A DNA stretch of 26,769 bases from Gnetum montanum (GCA_015680685.1 MNCI01024166.1:5950-32718); one strand, 5' to 3'. Shown: positions 17,341 through 26,769, counted from the first letter of the stretch. Numbers and translations are program-made. Notes: generated by a model from the letters alone, not told the origin.

Positions 17341-19864
17341 ACCATTTATGTTGAGCTCTATTGTTGATTTGAAGGGAGCTCCGAAGCCTTGCTTGATGGA
17401 GGAGTGGTCATAGACCCAACCGCTTGTGGTTGTGAGAGCTTATTTGGACTATTGGTTCTAAAGAAAGGTCTTCTCTTTTTTCAGTTGTTAAAACTAGTAG
17501 TGGGTTGAAGGTTTACAGCTCTCATAGCATTACGTCACTACGATTGAGTGGGGAGTTCCCCTTGCATCATTGGAACAGGTGGTAATGGAACTATCGGCGT
17601 AAGAGATGCAGATGGATTCGGAGGATGGTATGCATGTGGGGTGTCTCTTCCAGGAGAGGGAGTCCTAAAATACTCCAAAAATTGGTAGTGACATTGTGGC
17701 GTTGATCCATAGAGTTACTTGGAGAAATTGGCTACTACACATAATAGCCATATGGATCTGGTTGCTGGTAAGGGTATTGTTGTCTAGGCAGTGGCATCCC
17801 TCATGACTGTGGATATTTCCACTGCTGGTATTGCTTGATAGGTTGTGGTGGAGTTCCACTTAGATAATACATTAAGGGTTGGTGGAACTACCTTGGGTTA
17901 CCTTGGGGATAAGGTAACCTCCGGGGTTCTTGCCATTTGTTAAGTCTTGGGTTGAGTGCATACACCCCAGACTCTTGCAGATGTGAGATTATTGGGCAAC
18001 ATCCCTTAGGATGGTCATATTGGTAGATCTCACATCCACTATCATTGTCCATATCAGAGTCCACAACCTCATCGGTGATAGTCATTTTTCCCTTACCCTT
18101 GTTACGTGCATGGTCTGAATCTCTCCTCTTTTTCTTATCAGAGTCACTACTTCACTCCTTAGACTCCTCTATGATTTTGAGAATGGTTTCGAATCTACTG
18201 TCTAAGGAGTCCCACATTTGATCTACCTTAGCTGACACTTTAGTTGTTAACTTTTGAAGTGGCAAGGTTTTTATATTCACCAACTCTTCAAGTGGTGACT
18301 CATCCTCTTCCTCATAGAATCTTACTTCCTTCTTTCGAAGGGTAGGATTGCAGTTATACTCTTCTGCACTTTCTCTTTTCCATAGCTCTCCTTCTTCCTT
18401 AGCTACTTGCTCCAACAGTCTATGAACTTCATGGGACCTAAGCTCAGATAATCTCCCTTGGGCATATGTTCCAAGGGTTCTCCTGGTTTCATGTCTTAGC
18501 CCATCTACGAGGTGGCGGAGTTGATCTCGTTGTGCATAACCACAGCCCGGGCAATGATGTAGCAATGCATAATATCGGCCCATGGCAGCATCCAAGGGTT
18601 CATAATTACCCTGCTCCCATCCTTGGATTTGCTTATGCAAGTTGGACACTATGGTGTATATTTTATATTTATTGTTAAATAGTTTTAGCATTGTACTCCA
18701 CCTACGAATGGATTCCAGTTCTAAGGATCGGTACCAAATTTCTACTTCTTTTATAAGTGTCCTTGGGAATAACTTTGACTTCTACCACTCATTTTTGATA
18801 TTTTGCAAGGCACAGGCATCGTGGAATGCCTATAAGTGGTTTTTCGGATCAGCATTATAACCCCCCTCAAATTGGGGGATATTATTCATGTCTAGTCTCT
18901 TGATCTGGCTATCTTTCTGGTGCCTTGTAGGTATCCTCACAGCCTCCATAATATCTAACATACTTCAGGTTGCAAGTAGGGGTTCATCATTGTCATTTCT
19001 TTCATGGCGTTTATGATGCCTATGCAGTTCCCTACTTTCCCTTCTACCATGCCTTGATTCTCTCAAATGCCCTCATCCTCACTCTTGACTCTCTCGTCGA
19101 GGGTTCTCATTATGCTTACCCTTATTCTCACAGTTGTGTTATTTGTGTTTGTTTCCTGATGTGAAAGGAGAGGGTGAATGATGTGATGAAGGTGAAGAAG
19201 AAGGGGAACCATCACCATGATGATGTTTCTTACCTTCTCTTCGGTGGTTACGACCCCAATCCTGATGATGATCCAAATGCCCATCCTTATCATTTGTTTG
19301 TGTTCCCTCATTGAACACTTGGTGTTCATGGGGATCAGAACCAGGGTTATGAATCATGGAGTGTAGGTTGTGATACCCCACCTCCTCACCATCGTTAAGA
19401 GGGGGAACATCATTTTATGGAGAACCTATTATAACTGGTTCACCATCTCTGATTTTACTTAGGACGTGCAGGACCCTTTTACCCTTCAATGATGTATGAT
19501 AACTCTCCCATTGCAAGTTCCTTAAATGGTGCACCGTTGTGGGATGGTAATCCCTTGTTTCATAATCACATGCAACATATTCAATGTATAGCTATGTCAT
19601 GTCTATCTGTGTAAGAGCACGAAGGAGCATGTTAGGGACTGCACGATCTAGAGGTAACACTATGTTACCTTGCAAGTCTCACCAATGTAGTTTTTCATCC
19701 TGATGGAGGATAAAGGTAAAATCAGGTATATACTCATCGTGATGAGTATACACTATCTGATACTCTTGAGGAATTGGCAAATCTAGGTTACGTGTATTAG
19801 ATAACCTACTGTCTCTTGTGTGATCCCTAGGTGGTGAAGTGCTTTTATGAGAAGAAGAAGACAT
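17341..19864 (-). pseudogene. Broken gag of element C
   Basis: Read on the minus strand from ATG 19864 (MSSSSHKSTSPP), about 130 bp after the PBS. Segments 19864-19679, 19381-19139, 18691-18152 and 18085-17888 are in the same frame, so this was one long ORF. It is now cut by stops. Order: N-terminal region; His/Ser-rich linker (HHHGDGSPSSSPSSHHSPSP); gag core (MGRYYALLHHCPGCGY, RHETRRTLGTYAQGRL, LLEQVAKEEGEL); acidic coiled-coil-like part; knuckle (18034-17996); Pro/Gln/Tyr-rich tail leading to protease. Where A retains the residue, several stops correspond to Gln or similar codons (LQAFHDAC versus L*AFHDAC), which fits CAG-to-TAG decay. Confidence 0.87.
17996..18034 (-). other. Degenerate zinc-knuckle segment of C gag
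   Basis: Encodes CEIYQYDHPKGCC followed by PI. It aligns with the A knuckle CNVCLYNHPKGQC but has Tyr at the second Cys. The first Cys, His-Pro-Lys and last Cys are kept. Confidence 0.6.
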
Positions 19865-19990
19865 TGTTATATTGTCGATGTGCTATTGACCGTTGTTTAA
19901 ATTTTCTTCTAATTAATCCTAAGGGTTTATTTAAGCTTCCCAATGATGTGTATGGTTTCCTATGTTCTACTTAGCACACAAACAACTTAG

Positions 19991-20008
19991 TCCCCGACAA
20001 CGATGCCA
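19991..20008 (-). other. Primer binding site of element C (tRNA-Asp type)
   Basis: TGGCATCGTTGTCGGGGA matches 15 of 18 bases of the tRNA-Asp complement, the best of the three in this window. It is one base from the LTR end at 20010. Confidence 0.8.
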
Positions 20009-20009
20009 A

Positions 20010-20802
20010 TGATGGGTGGCGAGGTACCCCTACACTCAACCATACGAATACGAGCATTACATGAGCAATCAGGTTGAACTCCACAAACTAAGTGCCTACA
20101 CGCCTTATGGAACACCTAAGGTTAATCAGTCATTGTCTCCCCAAGCTCACTTGTATTTTTCACGGTTATATGGTTAAGTGAACTTGAGGTATATGATTTT
20201 TATATCTTTTATGTTTTTATCGCCTATGCTAAGAGAGGAAAGGGTGAAGAGACTAAGTAACTAACTTTAACTAACTAAGCTCTAACCATCCTAGCATCAG
20301 TATCCATTCCCACTTGCTGTTTCACACCCTGAACCAATGCAATGCAGCTGGGATTACCAAATGCTATTCGTTACTGGGATTATCAAATGTAACGCACATG
20401 CTTGAATCGGTCGTACTGAATGCACTTAACTATGAGAGTTGAGGGTTGAGAGAGATTAAGTCCTTAATAAATCATTTAAAAATTATACAATAATTAAAGT
20501 CCTATTTAGCTTAGTCCATGCACTGCAAGGTTTATCCAAAATTTCATCTTTATTGTCATACACAATTGTGTGCTCAGGTACAAAATTACTCGAATAAAAA
20601 TCCGTTCACTTTGGGACTCCTACTACAGGCACATGGAAATTATTCTAACTCTGGAATGGAAAAATGGCAAGAGTTTGGCTAAGGTCTAGATCTAGATGGA
20701 GAAACAAGGGAGAGCTACCTCTTATATATAGAACTGGTAGAGGGCTGCGATATAGCGTGGAAAGACACGATATCGTAGCCTATGCAATATCGCATCCCAT
20801 CA
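20010..20802 (-). repeat. Element C middle (complete) LTR, 793 bp
   Basis: Starts TGATGGGTGGCGAGG and ends CCCATCA, followed by TACCCCC. It matches 13629-14435. It has PBS and gag on its left and a polypurine end with 3' internal sequence on its right, so it separates two (partial) units. Paired TTACCAA/TTATCAA boxes are at 20345-20363 and 20369-20390. Relative to the left LTR it lacks part of the GATATC cluster. Confidence 0.9.
20721..20731 (-). promoter_or_regulatory. TATA box in the C middle LTR
   Basis: CTATATATAAG on the minus strand. The tip LTR has CTATAAATAAG at the same place, while the left LTR is decayed (CTATACATAAG). It lies upstream of the PBS-gag unit and would have been its promoter. 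Confidence 0.55.
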
Positions 20803-21416
20803 TACCCCCATGACTAAATAAAAACTTGTCCTTGAGTTCCTTACAAAAGATTGGGAAGGTATGGGATTATTGACCTGAATGGAACTAATGGTGAATGGGA
20901 TGACATGTGAACGGATCATCATTACAGAACATGAAAAAACTGGTGTTCACGACAACAAGAGTGAACACTTTATACATTTGACATCAGGCCTTATTTGGTA
21001 GTTGAGAGAAGAGAGAAGAGAGAAGAAGGTTGCTGATGCCAACACCAAGATTGCACTTTTTGTTGTCCATCCATAAGTGCACCATCAATCTTGTTCCTTT
21101 CATAACTTCTTCAACACCAATCCATTCCAAGTGTTTCCTCCAAATCCAATCCATTGTTGTATGATTGCAATCTACACACACAACATGATCTTATATCAGC
21201 AAGCGTAAATGAATCACAATGTAGTTGATATGTTGCTTTGGCGAAAGGTTCATTGGCTAAGTTGTGGTATGGCTGATTACGGATTCTGAAGATATAATAT
21301 GGATGACTACCGAAGGTGTAGGGGTTAGGAGAAAATCGAAAAAATTGGGTCAAGACCCCCATGACTAAGAGCAAACCTCCAATAGAAATTTAATGGAGAA
21401 AGAAAAGGAATAAGAC
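20803..21416 (-). repeat. Second copy of the C 3' internal region
   Basis: Begins with the polypurine end (20803-20809) and conserved block, then matches 14664-15240 to about 21416. There the sequence jumps to LTR sequence through a shared AGATGGAGAAA (21417-21427). The whole 5' part of the internal region, including gag and protease, is missing from this unit. Confidence 0.85.
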
Positions 21417-21502
21417 AGATGGAGAAACAAGGGAGAGCCACCTCTTATTTATAGAATTGGCAACGGGCTATGATATCGCGTACGCAATATCGCGTCCCAT
21501 CA
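21417..21502 (-). repeat. Tip of the outer 5' LTR of element C (86 bp)
   Basis: Matches the U3 start of the other C LTRs, from AGATGGAGAAACAAGGGAG to the terminal CCCATCA, and is followed by the CTATG target copy. It keeps the TATA-like CTATAAATAAG but fewer GATATC modules. It marks the original outer end of the insertion. Confidence 0.85.
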
Positions 21503-21507
21503 CTATG
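21503..21507. other. Target-site duplication of C (right)
   Basis: CTATG, identical to 13624-13628. B gag resumes directly after it. Confidence 0.88.
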
Positions 21508-23029
21508 TAAACAAGTGAATGTAGAGGAATATAACTAGGACCTAACTCTTCAACAGAAGAGAGTCCATATCTGTGATGAGGAAAAAGAGGTAGCTCTCAA
21601 TGAGGTGATTTCAGAAAAAATCTTACCAATACAGAAGTCTATCAATGAGCTTGAAGCAAGGCTAGATGAGATGTGGGAGTCAATGAATGATAAAGTTACA
21701 ACTTACATAAAAACCATAGAAGAGAGGATAACAAGAAAAGAATCAAGTGATCAAAAAAAGATAAGGAAAAGAAACCAAGAAATAGGTAGGAACACTTACT
21801 GACAAAAAGGAAAAATGGTTGTACAAGAAGAGGCTATAGACTCAACCATAGAAGAGGATGATGGATGTGACATATTTCTATATGATCATCCAAAGAGCTA
21901 TTGTCCAATCATGTTACATCTACATGAGTATTGAACTTTTTCTTTGAATCCAAAGTTTGTACAAAAGCAAATGCCTATGAAATTACCTTTCTTACAAGGT
22001 AATTATTAATAGTCTTACAACCAACTGTACTATCATAGTGGGACTTCTTCTATGGGATCACCACCTCATGCCTCTCAACCTTTGTCATATCCTCAATATA
22101 CTCATACTTCCCTACATCCCATTCCACTACCAACAACATAGGAAGGTTGGGCACAACATCAATGAAAGAATGCCACTTGTGCTATGAACATATAGATAAA
22201 TGATAATGCTAGTGGATCTTAACCACAACCTCAGAAACATCCTTTCTTTAGGGCAGATTCCTCACACAAGCACAAAACTCATAGACCTATTGGCACATCA
22301 AAACTTGCACAAGGCCAATTTGGTGCAACATCCTTCCTCACAAAAACAATGTCTCCTAATCATACACAAAAGCCAAGAAACATCACCACTCCAACACAAG
22401 ATGAAAATGATGAACCTATTATTGTGAAGACACAAAAGCCTTCATGCATCACTAATAATGATAAAGGATGCAATTGTGGGCCAGAGGTTTGAAATATTAA
22501 CACAACCCCTATACCGACCCACCATAAAGTTCAAAAACAAGTGTGTAAACAAAAAATAGTCTACTCAGTAGCCACTAAACTAGAAGACATCTAGTGGCTT
22601 GGAAATAAGAGTAAAAAACTATTTAAAAGATGCATGGAACCAAATGATCCACTTATTAGTTCTATACTTAAGAAAATAGATCAAACGAAGAACCTAGACA
22701 TAGATATCTTACACTCTGATTATACACTGGAAAAGGATGTTAAACACAAAGGCACTAAAATTAAAATAAAAAATCAAGAAGAAGAAGCAAACATGTATGG
22801 ACCCCCTAAAATAAAAATATCTTCAAGTCCACTTGAAGATACATCTTCGAGTGATCCAAACAAGACTATCACCAATGTTAGATGTGCTACCATGTGATTA
22901 ATTAAATCAGTACTGGTGATAGATGGAAAATCGATGGTGTACAACCAAGGTATTCTGCAGTCCATCTCTCAAATATGCGGCCATAAGATTAGTCATGGGG
23001 GAGATGCTCCATCCTGGTTCAAGAACTAA
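21508..23029 (+). pseudogene. Broken gag of element B, C-terminal part
   Basis: Continues the gag interrupted at 13628. The part from 21605 reads ISEKILPIQKSINELEARLDEMWESM, parallel to the acidic coiled-coil-like part of C. The degenerate knuckle follows at 21866-21904 in a shifted frame. Then comes KHPFFRADSS (22235 onward), which aligns with RPFFRTNS in C, and a Lys/Asp/Ser-rich section at 22634-22897. After an in-frame TGA at 22895 the same frame continues through VLVIDGKSMVYNQG and ISHGGDAP to a stop at 23027-23029. No DSG or DTG protease motif is seen where C has one, so B seems to lack or to have replaced the protease. Confidence 0.8.
21866..21904 (+). other. Degenerate zinc-knuckle segment of B gag
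   Basis: Encodes CDIFLYDHPKSYC followed by PI. Phe stands at the second Cys, with the same spacing as A and C. Confidence 0.6.
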
Positions 23030-23200
23030 TAAGTGCATTTCACCTTTTTGTTTTATAAATTTTTATCATTTTTCATTTCTCTTAATATCTTCTAATTCTT
23101 ATTATGTTTTCCAATATTTTATTATTTTTTATTTCTTTATACTTTTCTCTTTTTTGTGTCATTTTCTTTATGTTTTATGTTTTTTTAATAATATTTCCAA
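23030..23200 (+). other. T-rich tract after B gag
   Basis: A pyrimidine-dominated stretch starting right after the gag stop. C has a similar tract after its stop (16500 down to 16370, minus strand) and A after 2317. An open frame across it (22923-23207) is mostly Phe/Tyr/Ile from T-runs and is not a credible gene. Confidence 0.6.
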
Positions 23201-25051
23201 GTCATGATGCAAAATTCAATGCTATGTGTTGGGTTTTTTGTGCAATGTTGTTAAGATGATTGGATAAGTAATTGTGTAAAGCAATGAGACCATCTCATCC
23301 ATCCCTCCAATTCTCTGAATAAAAGGTCTTTATCATGGAAGCAATTTGGTTCTTCTTTCATGATCCTAATATCAATTAATGATCATGGTACCTTGAAGAA
23401 AGAGGGAAATATCAAGTGGAAATGGTAAAGGATGTGATCTCAAGGGGATTTGTTGCATTCTCTTCTTGACTTCCTTTGTGTGGTTTATGACTTCTCTAGG
23501 AACGTATCATCACTCCTCCATTGACCAATAAATAAGAAGCTATGTCTTTGCATGGTGTGGTTCTCATTTCAAAAATTCAAAATAAAAAAATAAAACAACA
23601 ATAATGGGAATTTAAATCACACCCCTTAGATACAATAATAGGCTATAAGTGCTAGTTATGGGCTTGGAAAGACATGTTACCCATGCCTAAAGGTACCCCT
23701 CTAACTAAGGTCTTTTCTTCCTTCTTTTATTTTCTTCTCTTTTTGGAGTGATGGTTATTCTTTGAGATGGTTGTGGACTCATGGTGGTAGGCAGAAAGGA
23801 ACACATTAATGCAAGATCACTGTTAATGGTATGGACTTGGTTGAACTTGGATGGATAGGTATGCAAATTATTTTAATCACATTTGACACGAGAACCTATT
23901 GTAGACATGGTAAAGCATCTTACATCTCCATCTTTGTAATTCCTTTGTATCCCATTATTCACCTTACTATTGCATGTGATTATGAGCCTAATGGTTTTGT
24001 ATAGTATGGTAAAACATCGCAACCAAAGCAATTGTATGTTTTTTGGAATAAAGGCATGGTCTACATTTAACTTCTAGGGTGCCCATAGGCATCTATAGAA
24101 GTGGTTATGTAAGGGCATTATGATAGGAGCCTTCTTTGGGGAGGACCAACTTGAATAACTCTTGTTGATCATGGCTTTGAACTAACCTTTACATCTTCTA
24201 GAATATTAGTGATAGTTTCTCTGAATTTATGCATGATTTTGGGACTACTCATCAATTTCAATTACTTTTTCCTACTTTTCTATTTCCATATTCTTCAAAT
24301 TTAGAATTTCTTGGCCATCTTGTGAATTAGACCTATGGTTTCAATTTGTTAAAAACTTGTTTGCTTCCAAAGTTACACTTATTAGTCATAGGGGCTAGGG
24401 ATGTTTTCTTTGAATTTTTTGAAATTTTTTCTAACATCCTATTTTGGAAAATTATGGTAACTAATAATAATTGAACAAAATAATGTGAACAGCTTGATGA
24501 TTTTAGTTACCTCATAGCCTTGGGCATATTATGTTGTCATCACCTTATGCTTAAATGCACACTAAGGGATCCAAAAAGGGTTAATTATCAAGGAAAATTT
24601 ACCAAAATTAATGTTGATCCTTTGGTGACTGCAGTTGATGCTAAAAGGGATGTCTAAGGAAGAAGGTATTTTTCCAGGCATAGAAACAAAGCCAAGAGAG
24701 GAACAACAAAGGATATGTCCATGGAAAAACAGTAGCACATATAAAATAACAACTCAAACATGACATGATTACTCAATCTATGGGAGGATGAGAAGATATT
24801 TTAGCCCATCCTTCACAATGTTGTACATAACCAAAATAGCATCAACATAATAATCAAGGTTGGAAGTCTGCCACTGCTAGTAGCAAAAAGAATAATAATC
24901 TTTAGTAGGTTTTTAAAGACCTTTGCAAATTTTGTAATCTTAAATGTCTATCTAATCTTTTTATCATTTTTTCATTTTTATGCATATACTCAAATAAAAT
25001 TTTGTAATGCGTCACTCAAATTCAATAAGTAGTTTGTGTGTCAGTCAATTA
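23201..25051 (+). other. Long non-coding 3' region of element B
   Basis: No coding sequence recognised. It shares ordered blocks with C and A: TGCATGGTGTGGTTCTCA (about 23549-23566), CACACCCCTTAGA (about 23619-23631), ACCCATGCCTAAAGGTA (about 23680-23696, with A), CTTTGGGGAGGA (24134-24145) and a CACACTAAG stretch near 24560 (with A near 1035). Order is kept relative to the 3' LTR in all three. Confidence 0.62.
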
Positions 25052-25143
25052 GTCAATAATCCCATACCTTCACAAAATTTTATAAGAAACTTGTTCCTCC
25101 TTGTGTTCACTTAAGGACATGTTTTCATTCAGTCATGGGGGTA
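25052..25143 (+). other. Conserved block and polypurine end upstream of the B 3' LTR
   Basis: GTCAATAATCCCATACC (25052-25068), AACTTGTTCCTC and TCAGTCATGGGGGTA in the same order as A and C. GGGGGTA (25137-25143) abuts the LTR. Confidence 0.75.
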
Positions 25144-25995
25144 TGATGAGTTGTCATTTGACTGCATCAATGGAATCCCATCAACATGATCCCATCAACA
25201 CATAGTTTGTTGCATAATGTGTATGCATTAATGCAGTGTCTATTTTCATCTATAAATACATGCTTCCATTATGTATTGGCATATTTTGTTAATAGAGTAG
25301 CTGAACCCTTGCAATTTTATTTTATAGTCTTAGGGAACAACCAATGAGTGCCCATAGTATGGATTTGAATTAGTTGTATGGCATCTTATTTGAGTGGCAA
25401 TGTACCTGGACACATCCCATGAACAACAATAAGATCGAGATTAATTCTTATTCATTACAACACTTTAATTTAGATTAAATCTAGTTTTAATGTAGTTTAT
25501 ATTCCATGTACTTAGTTAATATTTACATTTCCATGCATATTAATTATTTGGAGGAGACCAGTTTTAAGTGTAAACACGTATTCGCTTAGTAATCCCAGTA
25601 GCGTTATTGCTTAGTTCACCTGGTAGCTTAGTGCTTGGAAATTCTAGTAGTGGATACATGAATTCAGAACGTGTACAACAAGCTAGGAATGGATAGTCAT
25701 CACCTGTAGGCTAGTTTAGACTTTACTTTCTATTGTTAATTAAATTAAATAATTAATTTCTCTATTATCATTAGGAGTAGCATAAAGCTGAAAAAACATC
25801 AACAATCATATGCCTCACTTTGGACTAAACCATACATGATAAAGCTACAACTAGTCCAAGTGGGAAGACAACAAATTGTGATCAATGCTTAATAATGTAG
25901 ATGCACAACTAGTCCCATCTACAGAATTCGACTAGATCATGCATGAATGCTTATGATTCATATGGTTGGGCATAGGGGGTACCCATCACTCATTA
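25144..25995 (+). repeat. Element B 3' LTR (852 bp)
   Basis: Starts TGATGAGTTGTCATTTGACT and ends CATCACTCATTA (expected ACTCATCA). It matches 11559-12393, with many substitutions and some indels near the start. A TATA box lies at 25250-25258. The paired boxes are near 25583 and 25634, more decayed than on the left. Confidence 0.87.
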
Positions 25996-26000
25996 CCAAC
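25996..26000. other. Right target-site copy of element B
   Basis: CCAAC, pairing with TCAAC at 11554-11558. Confidence 0.5.
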
Positions 26001-26410
26001 CTACCAACATCCATTAATTTTCTTTAATGAGTAGGAAAGCTACGCACTTTATGACAAATTCACCAATCTCCACAAATCTTCTATGATGAGTAAGAAAGTT
26101 GCACCTCCTACAATGCATATTTTATGACCAATCTACCAATCTTCACCATTCTTCCTCCTATAATGAGTAAGAATGTTATACACTTTATGACTAATCTACA
26201 AACCTAAACTAATCTTTAACCTCTTATAATGAGTAACAAAGTTGTACACTTTATGACTAGTCTATCAAAATTCCTGTGATGCATACCTTATAATAAATGT
26301 ACCAATCTCCTATAATGAGTAGGAAAGCTACACACTTTATGATCAATCTATCAAACCTCCTACGATACACACTTTATGACTAGTCTACCAATGTCTTGTT
26401 ATGAAACATG
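26001..26410. repeat. Degenerate minisatellite
   Basis: About five to seven irregular units of roughly 60-90 bp. Recurring pieces are ATAATGAGTAAGAAAGTT, ACACTTTATGACTAATCTA and CCAATCTCC. TAATGAGTA-like cores occur near 26029, 26163, 26226 and 26316, with GATGAGTAAG near 26083. Related pieces left of element B suggest the array was split by that insertion. Confidence 0.7.
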
Positions 26411-26484
26411 TTTTTTCACATATTTTAATTAGGTTTTCTTGATAATTTTAGCCTAACACCTTTTAAACAATCATGTATCCCTTA
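26411..26484. other. Spacer between the minisatellite and LTR E
   Basis: AT-rich. It does not contain a tRNA-Asp-type PBS next to the LTR at 26485, so LTR E is not the 5' LTR of a minus-strand element lying to its left. Confidence 0.5.
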
Positions 26485-26769
26485 TGATGATTGGTGAGGT
26501 ACCCCTACACTCAACCATACGAATACGAGCGTTACACGTGTGATCTGTCAAACTCCGTAGATAGACTAGTTGTGGCACCTAGACAGTTAGCCTTAGGTCG
26601 CAGTTCACTGTCTTCCCACCTGGATTAGTATTATCTTTGTCATGTATGGTTTAGTCCAGAGGGAGGTGTATGATGTGTTCTAACCTAATGCTACTCTTGA
26701 AGGCAATGGAAAAGAAGATTAACTAAGCTAGGAGGAAAGGGTAAGAGAGAATCTAAACTAGCCTAAGTG
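26485..26769 (-). repeat. LTR E, A-like, cut by the window end
   Basis: Starts TGATGATTGGTGAGGTACC and matches the A LTR from 4588 to about 4900, including CTAGTTGTGG, CTTCCCACCT and GCCTAAGTG. With no PBS on its left, it is the 3' LTR of a minus-strand element extending to the right, or a solo LTR. Confidence 0.85.

Larger units (their letters stand above)
13629..21502 (-). mobile_element. Element C: gag-protease LTR retrotransposon with a partial extra unit, nested in B
   Basis: Flanked by perfect CTATG duplications and inserted in the gag of B. Read on the minus strand from the right, the order is: LTR start fragment (21502-21417), 3' part of the internal region and polypurine end (21416-20803), full LTR (20802-20010), PBS, gag, protease, non-coding 3' region with tandem duplication, and full LTR (14435-13629). 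Because the target copies lie at the outer ends, the whole 7.9 kb block behaves as one insertion that later gained or lost a unit by recombination. No RT or integrase is present. Confidence 0.9.
11559..25995 (+). mobile_element. Element B: non-autonomous gag LTR retrotransposon, interrupted by element C
   Basis: LTRs at 11559-12393 and 25144-25995 share orientation and order. Removing C (13629-21502) and one target copy leaves about 4.9 kb of internal sequence: PBS, gag split by C, T-rich tract, about 2 kb of non-coding DNA and polypurine end. No protease, RT, RNase H or integrase motif was recognised. Its LTRs are visibly more different from each other than those of A or C, so B is the older insertion. 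This fits its role as host of C. Confidence 0.88.

Noticed and set aside
20010-20802. Middle LTR of C as an independent solo LTR insertion
   Set aside because: It has the PBS on one side and a polypurine end with 3' internal sequence on the other, and no target duplication of its own.
22923-23207. 94-codon frame rich in Phe and Tyr
   Set aside because: Made mostly by T-runs of the post-gag tract and not in the gag frame.
26001-26410. CRISPR-like array
   Set aside because: Units are irregular and degenerate throughout, with no constant repeat and unique spacers, and the surroundings are a plant genome.

Overview
The window looks like intergenic DNA from a land plant with a large, repeat-filled genome. 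It is AT-rich, and I recognise no intact host gene, tRNA or rRNA. Almost everything identifiable is decayed LTR-retrotransposon sequence of the Ty3/gypsy type, partly nested. The plant assignment rests on tRNA-Asp-type primer binding sites, plant-like gag, protease and integrase fragments, and heavy C-to-T decay. I cannot name the species.

Layout. Element A (minus strand, 1-5516, left LTR cut by the window edge) carries a broken gag and about 2 kb of non-coding 3' sequence. It sits inside the left LTR of element D (plus strand, 5517-8194), a deletion derivative that keeps only the C-terminal half of an integrase. From 8195 to about 11330 nothing is convincingly identifiable. Element B (plus strand, 11559-25995) has LTRs of 835 and 852 bp and a broken gag, and it landed in a degenerate minisatellite that continues at 26001-26410. 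Element C (minus strand, 13629-21502) is nested inside the B gag, with a perfect 5-bp target duplication CTATG. C holds gag plus a retroviral-type aspartic protease and has an abnormal LTR / body / LTR / partial body / partial LTR structure. An A-like LTR (E) begins at 26485 and runs off the window.

A, B and C are related. They share LTR ends (TGATGAGT...ACTCATCA or close variants), a tRNA-Asp-like PBS one base from the LTR, homologous gag proteins with an unusual zinc knuckle, a T-rich tract after the coding region, a long 3' non-coding region with common blocks, and the same GGGGGTA polypurine end. None shows reverse transcriptase, RNase H or integrase. They look like a group of non-autonomous gag or gag-protease LTR elements that would need enzymes from a partner. 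Because the end of the coding region is similar in B and C, the loss of pol probably predates the separation of these families.

Relative order of insertion: B is oldest (most diverged LTRs, imperfect target duplication) and C is younger (perfect target duplication inside B). A is younger than D. All coding regions are broken by stops, so nothing here should be autonomously active.
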